DNA of 23,705 nucleotides from Phaeocystidibacter sp965659725 (GTDB lineage Bacteria > Bacteroidota > Bacteroidia > Flavobacteriales > Schleiferiaceae), in the NCBI GenBank assembly GCA_965659725.1, contig CBFHXG010000034.1, positions 1-23,705 on the forward strand, in the 5' to 3' direction. How positions within the stretch are numbered: the stretch's first letter is position 1; every line of letters starts with the position of its first letter. Under the pieces are notes generated by a model. It did no database searches. It saw nothing but the letters and a program-made list of their open reading frames with translations, and was not told the origin of the DNA. Of the stretch, positions 15,603-23,413 are shown piece after piece. The translations under genes were made by a program, and so were the position numbers.

Positions 15603-15644
15603 TGCATTCATTGAATTAAGTAAAATCTTATAACCTCAATTAAA

Positions 15645-17279
15645 ATGGCAAAGAACATCGATTTTGATGTAACCGCACGTGACGGCATCCGCCGTGGTGT
15701 CGATCAACTAGCCAACGCGGTAAAAGTAACATTGGGTCCTAAAGGCCGTAATGTAGTTATCGAGAAATCATTCGGATCACCATCCGTAACCAAAGATGGT
15801 GTGAGTGTAGCTAAAGAGATAGAGCTAGAAGACAAGTTGGAGAACTTGGGAGCTCAGATGGTGAAGGAAGTAGCTTCAAAGACAGCAGATCTTGCTGGTG
15901 ACGGAACGACTACTGCAACCGTGCTTGCCCAAGCGATCATCAACCACGGTTTGAAGAACGTTGCTGCAGGCGCCAACCCGATGGACCTTAAGCGCGGAAT
16001 TGACAAGGCGGTTGAAACGATCGTTGCTGAACTACGCAAGTTGAGTAAGGAAGTAGGCGACAATACCGAGAAGATCGAGCAAGTTGCTACCATCTCTGCT
16101 AACAACGACCCAGCGATTGGTAAATTGATCGCCGAAGCAATGGCCAAGGTGAGCAAAGAAGGTGTGATCACCGTAGAAGAAGCCAAGGGTACAGATACGT
16201 ACGTAGATGTAGTTGAAGGTATGCAGTTCGATCGCGGATATCTTTCTCCTTACTTCGTAACGGACACGGAGAAGATGAACGCTGATATGGAGAGTCCGCA
16301 CATCTTGATTACGGATAAGAAGATCAGCACCATGAAGGAGCTCCTTCCTATCCTTGAGCCAGCTGCTCAATCAGGTAAAGGTCTCGTTATCATTGCTGAA
16401 GACGTAGAAGGTGAAGCTCTTGCTGCCCTCGTAGTTAACAAGCTACGTGGTGGTTTGAAGGTAGCTGCTGTTAAAGCACCAGGCTTTGGCGACCGTCGTA
16501 AGGCGATGTTGGAGGATATTGCCATTCTTACTGGTGGTACTGTGATCTCTGAAGAGCGCGGCTTCACATTGGAGAATGCTACTTTGGATATGCTCGGATC
16601 TGCTGAGAAGATTACTATCGACAAAGACAACACCACGATCGTAAATGGCATCGGCGCGAAGGAGGATATCCAAGCTCGTGTTAACCAGATTAAGGCTCAG
16701 ATCGAGTCTACTACATCTGACTACGACCGTGAGAAGCTTCAAGAGCGTCTGGCTAAGCTGGCTGGCGGTGTAGCTGTACTTTATGTGGGTGCGGCTTCTG
16801 AAGTTGAAATGAAAGAGAAGAAAGACCGTGTTGATGATGCATTGGCCGCAACTCGCGCAGCTATCGAAGAAGGAATCGTTCCAGGTGGTGGTGTAGCACT
16901 TGTTCGTGTAAGTGATGCAATTGCTGAATTGACAGGCGACAATGATGATCAAACGACAGGTATACAGATTGTTTATCGTGCGGTTGAAGAGCCATTGCGT
17001 CAGATCGTTGCCAACGCTGGCCTAGAAGGAAGCGTGGTTGTAGCGAAAGTGAAGGAAGGTAAAGATGACTTTGGTTTCAACGCCAAGACCGATGAGTACA
17101 CTAACATGTACGAGTCTGGTATCATCGACCCAACGAAGGTTACCCGTGTAGCGCTTGAAAACGCTGCATCTGTTTCTGGATTGGTCCTTACTACAGAAGC
17201 TGCTATCACTGAGATACCAAAGGAAGATGATGGTCCTGGAGCTGCCGGAATGGGTGGCGGTATGCCAGGAATGATGTAA
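15645..17279 (+). CDS. groEL: Chaperonin GroEL
   Basis: 544 residues, full length. Clear GroEL signatures: TLGPKGRNVVIEKSFGSP near the N-terminus, the ATP-binding GDGTTTATVLAQAI, the apical-domain KAPGFGDRRKAMLEDIA, EEGIVPGGGVAL in the equatorial domain, and the Gly/Met-rich tail ending GMGGGMPGMM that projects into the cavity. It folds non-native proteins in an ATP-driven cycle with GroES. It is the only copy in the window, stands 42 nt after groES and is closed by a terminator. No anomaly in length or motifs. Confidence 0.99.
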   Translation: MAKNIDFDVTARDGIRRGVDQLANAVKVTLGPKGRNVVIEKSFGSPSVTKDGVSVAKEIELEDKLENLGAQMVKEVASKTADLAGDGTTTATVLAQAIINHGLKNVAAGANPMDLKRGIDKAVETIVAELRKLSKEVGDNTEKIEQVATISANNDPAIGKLIAEAMAKVSKEGVITVEEAKGTDTYVDVVEGMQFDRGYLSPYFVTDTEKMNADMESPHILITDKKISTMKELLPILEPAAQSGKGLVIIAEDVEGEALAALVVNKLRGGLKVAAVKAPGFGDRRKAMLEDIAILTGGTVISEERGFTLENATLDMLGSAEKITIDKDNTTIVNGIGAKEDIQARVNQIKAQIESTTSDYDREKLQERLAKLAGGVAVLYVGAASEVEMKEKKDRVDDALAATRAAIEEGIVPGGGVALVRVSDAIAELTGDNDDQTTGIQIVYRAVEEPLRQIVANAGLEGSVVVAKVKEGKDDFGFNAKTDEYTNMYESGIIDPTKVTRVALENAASVSGLVLTTEAAITEIPKEDDGPGAAGMGGGMPGMM

Positions 17280-17300
17280 TCCATACATCTGAATAAAGAG

Positions 17301-17332
17301 AAAGCCCCGCATCGTGCGGGGCTTTTGTTTTT
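17301..17332. terminator. Terminator after groEL, possibly shared with the convergent M23 gene
   Basis: AAAGCCCCGCA (17301-17311) pairs perfectly with TGCGGGGCTTT (17315-17325) around TCG, followed by TTTGTTTTT-like sequence on the plus strand. It is 21 nt after the groEL stop. The minus strand after the stem reads CTTTCTCTTT, a weaker U-rich tail, so it can also act on the M23 gene that ends at 17347. Confidence 0.9.
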
Positions 17333-17346
17333 ATAGGGTGTCGCTC

Positions 17347-18636
17347 TTATGAAGGATCTGCCACTGTATCACTTTCGATGGTCATCATGTCCAATTCGAT
17401 CTTCAGTGGATCCATCACCTCTAAGAAATCTGCTTTCATAGCCTCATCGATCGGCTCGGCATCGGGTAGGTCCTGACGTAGCGGGTCAACTTGAACACCG
17501 TTCTTCCAGAATCGATAACAAACGTGGGGTCCGGTAGCGAGTCCTGTTGAACCAACATAACCAATCACATCACCTTGCTTCACTCGAACTCCGGATTTGA
17601 TTCCACGAGCAAACCGACTCATGTGAAGATATTGGGTGCTGTAAACTGAATTGTGACGAATCTTCACGTAGTTTCCGTTGCCGCTTGTATATCCCACTCG
17701 ACTTACCACTCCATCAGCGGTGCTGAGGATAGGTGTACCAGAAGGTGCGGCATAATCAGTGCCTAGGTGGGCTTTCCATCGCTTTTGAACAGGATGGAAT
17801 CTTCTGCGAGAATAGCGAGAAGAAATACGGCCATATTGGAGTGGTGCTCGAAGAAAGGCCTTTCTCAGCGAAGCTCCCTCTTCGTCGAAATACTCCCACG
17901 TTCCGAAGGTGGTATCCTCAAAGCCGAACGCATACTCGTCAGTGCCCATATGGTTGAGAGAAGCGGCGATGATCTTTCCAGTGCTCACGAAAGTAGTGTC
18001 GTCAATGTATTCTTCTTCGAAGATCACTCGGAACGTGTCTCCCGCTTGCAGACGGAAGAAGTCGATGGTCCATGCATAGATCTCGCTGAGGCGAACGGCT
18101 AGGACGGGGCTCACGTTTTGTCTTTGAAGAGACATATATAGACTTCCTTCGATCACGCCGGCCACCTCGCGGCGTTTGATCTGGATGTCACGCTTTCCCT
18201 TTTCAATGTAAACTGAATCGGTTAGATGAAAGATTACGTAGTCTGTTAGACTCTCTTCGTAGACGAGGTAATCGACTTGGGCGGTAGAGTCCTTGCGTTG
18301 AAAGACGTTGTATTGCTTGCCAAGTTGGATGTAACGAATATTGAATATCGTGTCGAACTTGGCAAGTTCAAGGACTGCTGATGGGTTTACTCCCAACTTA
18401 TCGAGGATGACGCCAAAGGTCTGACCGCTTTGCACTTCATCCTTTATGATGTCGTAATCCTTCACCTTGATCCCAAAAAGCGATCTAGCTTCGATTGAAT
18501 CCTGTACAACGTCAGGTGTAGGTGTTGAACTTATGGATGTTTCTTCCGGTAAGTATTGTGAGATCGCCGCGATGGCTATCATGCCAATCAATCCGCTGAT
18601 CACGGCGAAGCGGATGGTGGTTTTTTTCCACTTCAT
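17347..18636 (-). CDS. M23-family peptidase with Cys at a zinc-ligand position
   Basis: 429 residues. One N-terminal membrane anchor or uncleaved signal (about 9-27), then a stretch with LysM/OapA-like character (VQSGQTFGVILDKLGVN, 68-84), then a C-terminal M23 (LytM-type) domain at about 265-390. Visible active-site elements are H290 and D294 in HLGTDYAAPSG, H338 in YLHMS, and H371 in TGPHVCYRF. The usual HxH here reads HVC, so C373 stands where the third zinc ligand His is expected. Cys can bind zinc, so activity is possible; I have a vague memory of this variant in other Bacteroidota. The likely role is peptidoglycan endopeptidase in the periplasm. It starts 1 nt after the dioxygenase gene stop. 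Confidence 0.88.
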   Translation of the reverse strand: MKWKKTTIRFAVISGLIGMIAIAAISQYLPEETSISSTPTPDVVQDSIEARSLFGIKVKDYDIIKDEVQSGQTFGVILDKLGVNPSAVLELAKFDTIFNIRYIQLGKQYNVFQRKDSTAQVDYLVYEESLTDYVIFHLTDSVYIEKGKRDIQIKRREVAGVIEGSLYMSLQRQNVSPVLAVRLSEIYAWTIDFFRLQAGDTFRVIFEEEYIDDTTFVSTGKIIAASLNHMGTDEYAFGFEDTTFGTWEYFDEEGASLRKAFLRAPLQYGRISSRYSRRRFHPVQKRWKAHLGTDYAAPSGTPILSTADGVVSRVGYTSGNGNYVKIRHNSVYSTQYLHMSRFARGIKSGVRVKQGDVIGYVGSTGLATGPHVCYRFWKNGVQVDPLRQDLPDAEPIDEAMKADFLEVMDPLKIELDMMTIESDTVADPS

Positions 18637-18637
18637 T

Positions 18638-19606
18638 CTATCGTGCCTTCTTCAAATCTTCAAGAACGTTGTTGACCCAGCTCCGGCCCCATTCGTCCAT
18701 TTCATTCTTTGTCCAAATTTCGGGATAGAAAATTCTTTTCTGGAACCGAGGTGGTAGATATTTCTGCCAGTTGGTGCCGCCCGTAGCTCGGATATCTTCA
18801 TCTCTTCTTGCTAGGTATCGAACCGCCGATCGGTAATGTTCGAGAGGCCAATTGATATTGACGTTCACGTCAAGCTGTTTGAGTTGCTTGATCAGATCTG
18901 GGTTCTGCTGATCTTCGGCGCTGAGTTGCTTGAACTTACTCCATAGAGTGCGCCCTTGCCAAGACTTACCCATTCGGATCAGTTCTTCACTATACTTCTC
19001 TTCGAATTGTCGCAGGGTTAGTGTCTTTTCGCCGCTATCCGCGATCGTTGCTCCGTCTTGCCAATAGATGTGCTGGTACATCTCATCTGGGTTGGAGTTT
19101 TCATCGTATTGATCTCGCTTGGACGGCTTCACTAGTCGGTAGAAGTCGGTAGAAGCGATCTCTATCATGCGGTATTGCACACTTTGGAAGCCGCTGGCAG
19201 GGATAAGTGCCATCCTGAACTTGAGGAATTGCTCTCTGTCCATCCCGTCCACCATTACGTTGAAGCTATGTGTCAACACTTCAAAGTAGCGATTCATTCG
19301 GCGAACCTTCTCTGTAAGAAATTCAACGGTACACTTCTCTATTTTCTTTACCTGCTTGAGTTCATGCAGTGTGAGCTTGAAATACAGCTCGGTGATCTGG
19401 TGATACATGATGAAGATCTCTTCATCAGGGATGGGAGTGCGTGGTGTTTGCAGACTAAGAAGGGTGTCGAGGTGTATGTAATCCCAATACGTAATGTAGT
19501 CTGCATACAGCAGTCCGTCTAGGAAAGCGAGAAGCTCTTGTCCTGAAGCCTGATACTTTTCAGAGAGCTTTTCGATCCGATCTTTTAGGTCGTCGCTGAA
19601 TTCCAT
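18638..19606 (-). CDS. Tryptophan 2,3-dioxygenase family protein
   Basis: 322 residues, alpha-helical. Motifs follow the TDO order: YWDYIHLDTLLSLQ (40-53), FIMYHQITELYFK (65-77), FRMALIPASGFQSVQYR (130-146), WPLEHYRSAVRYLARR (253-268). F65, H69 and R131 match the substrate-site residues F51, H55 and R117 of Xanthomonas TDO, and H257 fits the heme ligand H240. The loop after it differs: canonical GTGGSSG reads ATGGTNW and lies 4 residues further from the heme His. The family oxidises tryptophan to N-formylkynurenine with heme and O2; whether this member does so cannot be told. No other kynurenine-pathway gene is nearby. The M23 gene follows 1 nt after the stop, in apparent operon. Confidence 0.85.
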   Translation of the reverse strand: MEFSDDLKDRIEKLSEKYQASGQELLAFLDGLLYADYITYWDYIHLDTLLSLQTPRTPIPDEEIFIMYHQITELYFKLTLHELKQVKKIEKCTVEFLTEKVRRMNRYFEVLTHSFNVMVDGMDREQFLKFRMALIPASGFQSVQYRMIEIASTDFYRLVKPSKRDQYDENSNPDEMYQHIYWQDGATIADSGEKTLTLRQFEEKYSEELIRMGKSWQGRTLWSKFKQLSAEDQQNPDLIKQLKQLDVNVNINWPLEHYRSAVRYLARRDEDIRATGGTNWQKYLPPRFQKRIFYPEIWTKNEMDEWGRSWVNNVLEDLKKAR

Positions 19607-19607
19607 G

Positions 19608-19632
19608 ATTCGCTCAAGTGATTTGGGCGAAT
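19608..19632. promoter_or_regulatory. 25-bp dyad directly before the dioxygenase start codon
   Basis: Arms 19608-19617 and 19623-19632 match at 9 of 10 positions: outer six ATTCGC/GCGAAT, one mismatch, then CAA/TTG. It ends 1 bp before the ATG at 19606. A 7-of-8 match to the Bacteroidota -7 element (AAAGTTTG, minus strand 19643-19636) stands just upstream, so the dyad would cover the transcription start: a typical repressor operator place. A leader hairpin is the alternative. Confidence 0.45.
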
Positions 19633-19644
19633 GTACAAACTTTT

Positions 19645-19678
19645 ACGCCCTTCTGAAGGGTATCCAGAAGGGCGTTTT
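19645..19678. terminator. Hairpin after the DUF3108 gene; T-run lies on the plus strand only
   Basis: A perfect 11-bp inverted repeat (ACGCCCTTCTG, 19645-19655, with CAGAAGGGCGT, 19665-19675) encloses a 9-nt loop. It lies 29 nt downstream of the DUF3108 stop. Read on the minus strand it is followed by AAAA, not T; the TTTT tract follows it on the plus strand. It may end DUF3108 transcription inefficiently, stop antisense transcripts, or act as a processing site. Confidence 0.5.
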
Positions 19679-19703
19679 ATAGATGTTATGCCTTTTGTAA
19701 TGG

Positions 19704-20516
19704 CTATTTCAAATTGAGTGTATGGGCCAATCCTGAGTAGCTGCGCAGGTCGACCTTGATGCTGCCCACGGATAGCTCGGATTGAAGACGGACAGGAATG
19801 CGATTCTTGTCGTTACTCACCCAAATGGTCATGGTCTCTTGATCCTTGAACACTCTACCTTCTTGCACTACTGGCATGAACTTCATACAGGAGATGTCGA
19901 AGTCGTCCAATTCAACCGTTTCCGTACCGAGGTATTTCAGTTTGAATGGGAAGTGCTCGTGGTCCAAGAACACGTCGATGTTGATCTCGTCACCTTTTTC
20001 GATGTTTGAAACATCTAAGCTTCTCGCAAAGTAGAAGGCTGAGAAGATGTCTTGCATCGACTGCTCGAAGACGAAAACGGAATCATCAACATATGTGTCT
20101 CTAGCTCTTTTATTCTGATCATCGAAGTAAATATGGCGATCGATCAGGTAGCCCCCTTCATCAATATCTCTGATGAACTCCACGGGAAGAAGAGAGGAAG
20201 TGTCGATGAAGGTCTCATATCTATCTCGAGTACGGAAAAACCAGTCGGTCATACCTGTAGTTCGCCCCGTGCCTACCATGTGATAAACGGGTTTATTGCG
20301 GCGGCGCAGGAAACGTTTCACCTCGAGCTTCGCCTCACCAGCTTTCACCAATCCGTATCTAATATTGTATTCCAGTGTTTCGCCTACCTTGAAGGGCAGG
20401 TCTGTATTGGAGACCCGAGTAAACGTCTTTGTGCTATCAGAATACAAACCCGCCTCTTGTGAGAAGCCGAATAGCTGGAAAGCGATCAATGCGGTAATGG
20501 TGTGTATTCGTTTCAT
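19704..20516 (-). CDS. DUF3108 exported protein
   Basis: 270 residues. The signal peptide (about 1-20, MKRIHTITALIAFQLFGFSQ) marks export. The mature part shows the DUF3108 pattern as I know it: FKVGETLEYNIRYGLVKAGEAKLEV (42-66) starting a beta-rich barrel-like domain, TDWFFRTRDRYETFIDTSSLLPVEF, DIFSAFYFARSL, and a final IWVSNDKNRIPVRLQSELSVGSIKVDL. No catalytic residues are evident; the likely location is periplasmic, with an unknown envelope role. It is the first gene of a minus-strand run (DUF3108, dioxygenase, M23), with a hairpin between it and the next. Its start at 20516 faces the glycosyltransferase gene. Confidence 0.85.
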   Translation of the reverse strand: MKRIHTITALIAFQLFGFSQEAGLYSDSTKTFTRVSNTDLPFKVGETLEYNIRYGLVKAGEAKLEVKRFLRRRNKPVYHMVGTGRTTGMTDWFFRTRDRYETFIDTSSLLPVEFIRDIDEGGYLIDRHIYFDDQNKRARDTYVDDSVFVFEQSMQDIFSAFYFARSLDVSNIEKGDEINIDVFLDHEHFPFKLKYLGTETVELDDFDISCMKFMPVVQEGRVFKDQETMTIWVSNDKNRIPVRLQSELSVGSIKVDLRSYSGLAHTLNLK

Positions 20517-20544
20517 AACGGCGATATTTGTATTAACTCCTTAT

Positions 20545-20574
20545 CAAATCCAATTCTTGTGCCAGATCTTCAAA
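20545..20574 (-). promoter_or_regulatory. Probable promoter for the DUF3108 gene
   Basis: On the minus strand TTTG (20574-20571), 18 bp, then TGGATTTG (20552-20545), which differs from TAnnTTTG at one base. Transcription would start near 20538, about 20 nt before the ATG at 20516. The element overlaps the proposed start codon of the divergent glycosyltransferase. Confidence 0.45.
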
Positions 20575-21617
20575 AACCATTGAACGGAACCCGAATTCTT
20601 TATTCGGTGCTCAATTGGGGGCTGGGTCATGCCACGCGTTCAAGCGTACTTATTCGAGCATTGATCGAGAGAGGCGCTGAGGTTCACATAGCGAGCGATG
20701 GAGATGCATTGAAAGTTCTGAGTAAGCAGTTTCCTGATGCGATCGCTCATGAACTGCCTTCCTACAAGATAAGGTATTCAAAGAATGGTGCAAGCTTGTT
20801 TTCTCTCCTATTGCAGGCAAGCAGTTCACTAAAAGTGATGGGTAGGGAGTTTGAAGCGGTGAAGAAGCTTCATAGGATGCATCAGTTCGATGGGATTATA
20901 TCCGACAATCGACCGGCGAGTTGGATCGGTGGAATTCCTTCCGTTTACCTCAGTCATCAGATCCGTTTAAAGGCGGGGAAGCTCTCACGTATCCTCACCA
21001 AGCAGCATCACAGGATGTATTGTAAGTTTTCTGAAGTATGGATACCCGATATGGCTGACCGTCAATTATCAGGTGAGTTGTCGAAGGTGCCGAGGAAAGG
21101 TCCTAGGTTCCGATACATCGGATGGTTGTCGCGGTTAGAGCCAAAGGAGGAGCTGAGGAATAAGGATTGGGCTGTAGTGCTCAGTGGACCAGAGCCGGCT
21201 CGTTCGGAATGGGAGAAACAGATCATGCAAGAGCACAGTGAGTGGCCGGGAGAGGGGGTGATCGTTAGAGGCAAGCCTGGAGGTCAAGCGAGTGAATCGG
21301 CCGCGATCATCGACTACCTGGATGCGGAGGGGTTATCGAATCTATATGCCAGGACCCATGTTATCATTGCCAGGAGTGGTTACTCCACCTTGATGGATCT
21401 GGCTGTAGCGGGTAAGAGGGCTATATTGGTCCCTACTCCTGGTCAGCCTGAGCAGGAATACCTTGGAGAGCACTTGAGAGAAAGAGATGGCTGGCAGGTG
21501 TTGAAACAAGGTGAGGAGATCGGGAAGACCCTGAAAACACTCATTTCCAAGGATGACCCAGCAAAAGAGTTGATTGAACTTCCTGAAGATCTATTTCGCC
21601 TTTTTGAGGGTGAATGA
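20559..21617 (+). CDS. Glycosyltransferase, GT28/MurG-like fold
   Basis: 352 residues from the GTG at 20559. An ATG at 20502 lies inside the divergent DUF3108 gene and gives a non-conserved-looking extension, so GTG is preferred; the exact start is uncertain. The domain order fits a GT-B glycosyltransferase: N-terminal RILYSVLNWGLGHATRSSVL with the Gly-rich GLGHATR loop, a middle linker, and a C-terminal donor-binding part with VIIARSGYSTLMDLAVAGKRAILVPTPGQPEQEYLGEHL, as in MurG and related GT28 enzymes (also the MJ1255-type group). It lacks membrane helices; a peripheral membrane role is possible. Sugar donor and acceptor are unknown. Its last 27 nt overlap the convergent histidine kinase gene. 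Confidence 0.8.
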   Translation: MPDLQKPLNGTRILYSVLNWGLGHATRSSVLIRALIERGAEVHIASDGDALKVLSKQFPDAIAHELPSYKIRYSKNGASLFSLLLQASSSLKVMGREFEAVKKLHRMHQFDGIISDNRPASWIGGIPSVYLSHQIRLKAGKLSRILTKQHHRMYCKFSEVWIPDMADRQLSGELSKVPRKGPRFRYIGWLSRLEPKEELRNKDWAVVLSGPEPARSEWEKQIMQEHSEWPGEGVIVRGKPGGQASESAAIIDYLDAEGLSNLYARTHVIIARSGYSTLMDLAVAGKRAILVPTPGQPEQEYLGEHLRERDGWQVLKQGEEIGKTLKTLISKDDPAKELIELPEDLFRLFEGE

Positions 21618-22637
21618 GAATGTAGAACCTACGTTTGAGGTACTTCTCACATTGATGGTCTGCTTATGTGAATCGATGATGTGCTTCACGATGGCGAGAC
21701 CTAGGCCGCTTCCGCCCACATCTCTTGAACGGCTTTTATCCACGCGATAGAATCGCTCAAAGATCCTTGGCACATCGCTTTCTGGAATTCCCATTCCGTT
21801 GTCGGCCACCTCGATGAGATACTTATCGTCCATATCGAATATACCCATCTCCACATATCCTTTCTCTTTACCGTATTTGATCGCGTTTACAACCAAGTTG
21901 GCAAGCACTTGCTCTATTCGGTGCGGGTCGCCTTGAACTCGGATCGGTTTATCGTATTCCTTTTTGAACCGAAGTTTGATCTCCTTCTTCTTTGCTTTGT
22001 CTTCAAGCATTTCGAATACTTCATTGGCCACTTGAACGATGTCGAATGGTTGCATTCGAATATCCATAACGCCAGACTCGAGCTTGTTCAGCACGTCCAT
22101 ATCTTGCACGAGGTTGATCATGCGGTCAACGCTGCGACTGGCTCGGGCGATGTACTTCTTATTGATCTTTGGATCGTCGAGGGCTCCGTCGAGAAGTGTG
22201 AGGATATATCCTTGGATATTGAAGATTGGTGTTTTGAGTTCGTGGGAAACGTTACCGATGAATTCTCGGCGGAAAGCTTCGCGTTCTTTGAGTTCGCGGA
22301 TCTCTGTTTGGCGTTCTTCGGCCCATTCGGAAACTTCGCGTTCCACCATTTTAAGGTCGGATGAGCGCGCGATGAGATCCTCTTCTTCGTCGGAACCCAG
22401 CTTTAATTCGTGGATATTTTTGTAGATCAATTTCACCTTTTCATAGATGAATTGATGGATGACGAATCGGGTGGCGAAGAAGGTGAGGGCGGTGACACCT
22501 GCGAGCAGGCCAATAAGGAGTATGGCGTTGAAGGGGATCTTGAGTAGGAGAGAGCCTAGCCAATATCCGATAGCGCTAATGGCACCTACAGAAATGGCTA
22601 CGAGGAATGCGAGTACCTCTGGTTTCTCCAAACGCAT
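21591..22637 (-). CDS. phoR: Sensor histidine kinase, PhoR-like
   Basis: 348 residues. Two transmembrane helices (about 8-31 and 37-58) with almost no periplasmic loop between them, then a HAMP-like/coiled linker (60-120). The HisKA dimerisation domain has FIGNVSHELKTP with the phospho-accepting H132. The HATPase domain has the N box (NLVVNAIKYGKEKG), G1 (DNGMGIP), F box (FERFYRVD) and G2 (GGSGLGLAIV). With so small a sensor region, it probably senses through its membrane part or a partner, as E. coli PhoR does with PstSCAB-PhoU. No PAS domain is obvious. It follows its regulator gene by 3 nt. The phosphate role is inferred from family likeness and the PHO-box-like sites at 23414-23525. Confidence 0.9.
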   Translation of the reverse strand: MRLEKPEVLAFLVAISVGAISAIGYWLGSLLLKIPFNAILLIGLLAGVTALTFFATRFVIHQFIYEKVKLIYKNIHELKLGSDEEEDLIARSSDLKMVEREVSEWAEERQTEIRELKEREAFRREFIGNVSHELKTPIFNIQGYILTLLDGALDDPKINKKYIARASRSVDRMINLVQDMDVLNKLESGVMDIRMQPFDIVQVANEVFEMLEDKAKKKEIKLRFKKEYDKPIRVQGDPHRIEQVLANLVVNAIKYGKEKGYVEMGIFDMDDKYLIEVADNGMGIPESDVPRIFERFYRVDKSRSRDVGGSGLGLAIVKHIIDSHKQTINVRSTSNVGSTFSFTLKKAK

Positions 22638-22640
22638 AGA

Positions 22641-23327
22641 TCAATCTTCGAATTTGTAGCCAACACCTTTAATGGTGCGGATCTTCTCGTCGCCGATCTT
22701 TTCTCGGAGTTTGCGGATATGCACATCGATGGTACGTCCACCTACGATCACATCGGTACCCCAGATCTTGTCCATGATCTCTTCACGGGAAAAGACCTTG
22801 CCTGGGCGAGAAGCAAGAAGTGAAAGTAATTCGAATTCCTTTCTTGGTAGGTCGAGTTTCTTGCCTCTGAGTCGAACTTGATATTTCTCTTGATCGATCA
22901 CGAGGTCGCCAAACTCTGCCGTGGTTGTCTTTTCCTCCTCGCTATTGCCGATGCGGCGGAGTAGGGCTCGAATGCGGCTGATCAATACCTTAGGCTTGAT
23001 CGGCTTGGTGATATAATCGTCGGCACCAGCTTCAAAGCCGGCCACTTGACTGTAGTCTTCTCCTCTGGCGGTAAGGAAGGCGATGAGCGTTCCATCGAGG
23101 TCTGGGATCTTACGGAGGACATCGCAGGTTTCTATCCCGTCCATCCCAGGCATCATCACATCTAAAAGGATGAGGTGTGGTTTGTGTTTCTTGGCCTTTT
23201 CAATCGCTTCTTCGCCATTATTGGCTGTCTTGATCTTAAACCCTTCCTTTTCTAGGTTATAGCCTACAAACTCTAGGATATCTGGCTCGTCGTCTACCAG
23301 TAAGATCTTGAAATCACTTGCTTCCAT
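22641..23327 (-). CDS. phoB: Response regulator, OmpR/PhoB family
   Basis: 228 residues. Receiver domain (about 7-120): acidic D12/D13, phospho-acceptor D56 in LILLDVMMPGMDG, T86 and K108 in ITKPIKP. Winged-helix DNA-binding domain (about 130-226): PRKEFELLSLLASRPGKVFSREEIMDKIWG, then GGRTIDVHIRKLREKIGDEKIRTIKGVGYKFE. Phosphorylated by the kinase encoded 3 nt downstream, it should dimerise and bind direct repeats with 11-bp phasing. Such repeats are present upstream of its own gene. The start ATG at 23327 sits inside a small AT-rich palindrome. PhoB is the best guess among OmpR-type regulators; the function in phosphate control is not proven by the sequence. Confidence 0.92.
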   Translation of the reverse strand: MEASDFKILLVDDEPDILEFVGYNLEKEGFKIKTANNGEEAIEKAKKHKPHLILLDVMMPGMDGIETCDVLRKIPDLDGTLIAFLTARGEDYSQVAGFEAGADDYITKPIKPKVLISRIRALLRRIGNSEEEKTTTAEFGDLVIDQEKYQVRLRGKKLDLPRKEFELLSLLASRPGKVFSREEIMDKIWGTDVIVGGRTIDVHIRKLREKIGDEKIRTIKGVGYKFED

Positions 23328-23338
23328 ATAGTATATGG
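23324..23338. repeat. Palindrome spanning the phoB start codon
   Basis: CCATATA (23324-23330), G, TATATGG (23332-23338): perfect 7-bp arms around one base. In the mRNA the start AUG (23327-23325) lies in the 3' arm, so a short hairpin could partly mask it, or the element could be an operator. Confidence 0.4.
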
Positions 23339-23379
23339 TATAGGTACTGATTGTTGCTCAGTCGAGCGGTTTTCTGTGT

Positions 23380-23387
23380 CAAAAGTA
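23380..23387 (-). promoter_or_regulatory. -7 element of the phoB-phoR promoter
   Basis: TACTTTTG on the minus strand matches TAnnTTTG perfectly, about 53 nt before the start codon. No TTTG is found 17-23 bp further upstream; the phased TTAACA-like repeats at 23414-23441 stand upstream instead, as expected if an activator helps the polymerase. Confidence 0.5.
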
Positions 23388-23413
23388 TGCAATATTCCAT
23401 CGGCACCTCCTTC

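Noticed and set aside
19196..19213. Possible sigma-54 promoter (TGGCAG...GTGCC)
   Set aside because: The GG-GC spacing is 11 rather than 10 bp, and it lies inside the dioxygenase coding sequence.
20502..20558. ATG start for the glycosyltransferase at 20502
   Set aside because: It lies inside the first codons of the divergent DUF3108 gene and adds residues with no likeness to the family; the GTG at 20559 sits near the expected N-terminus.
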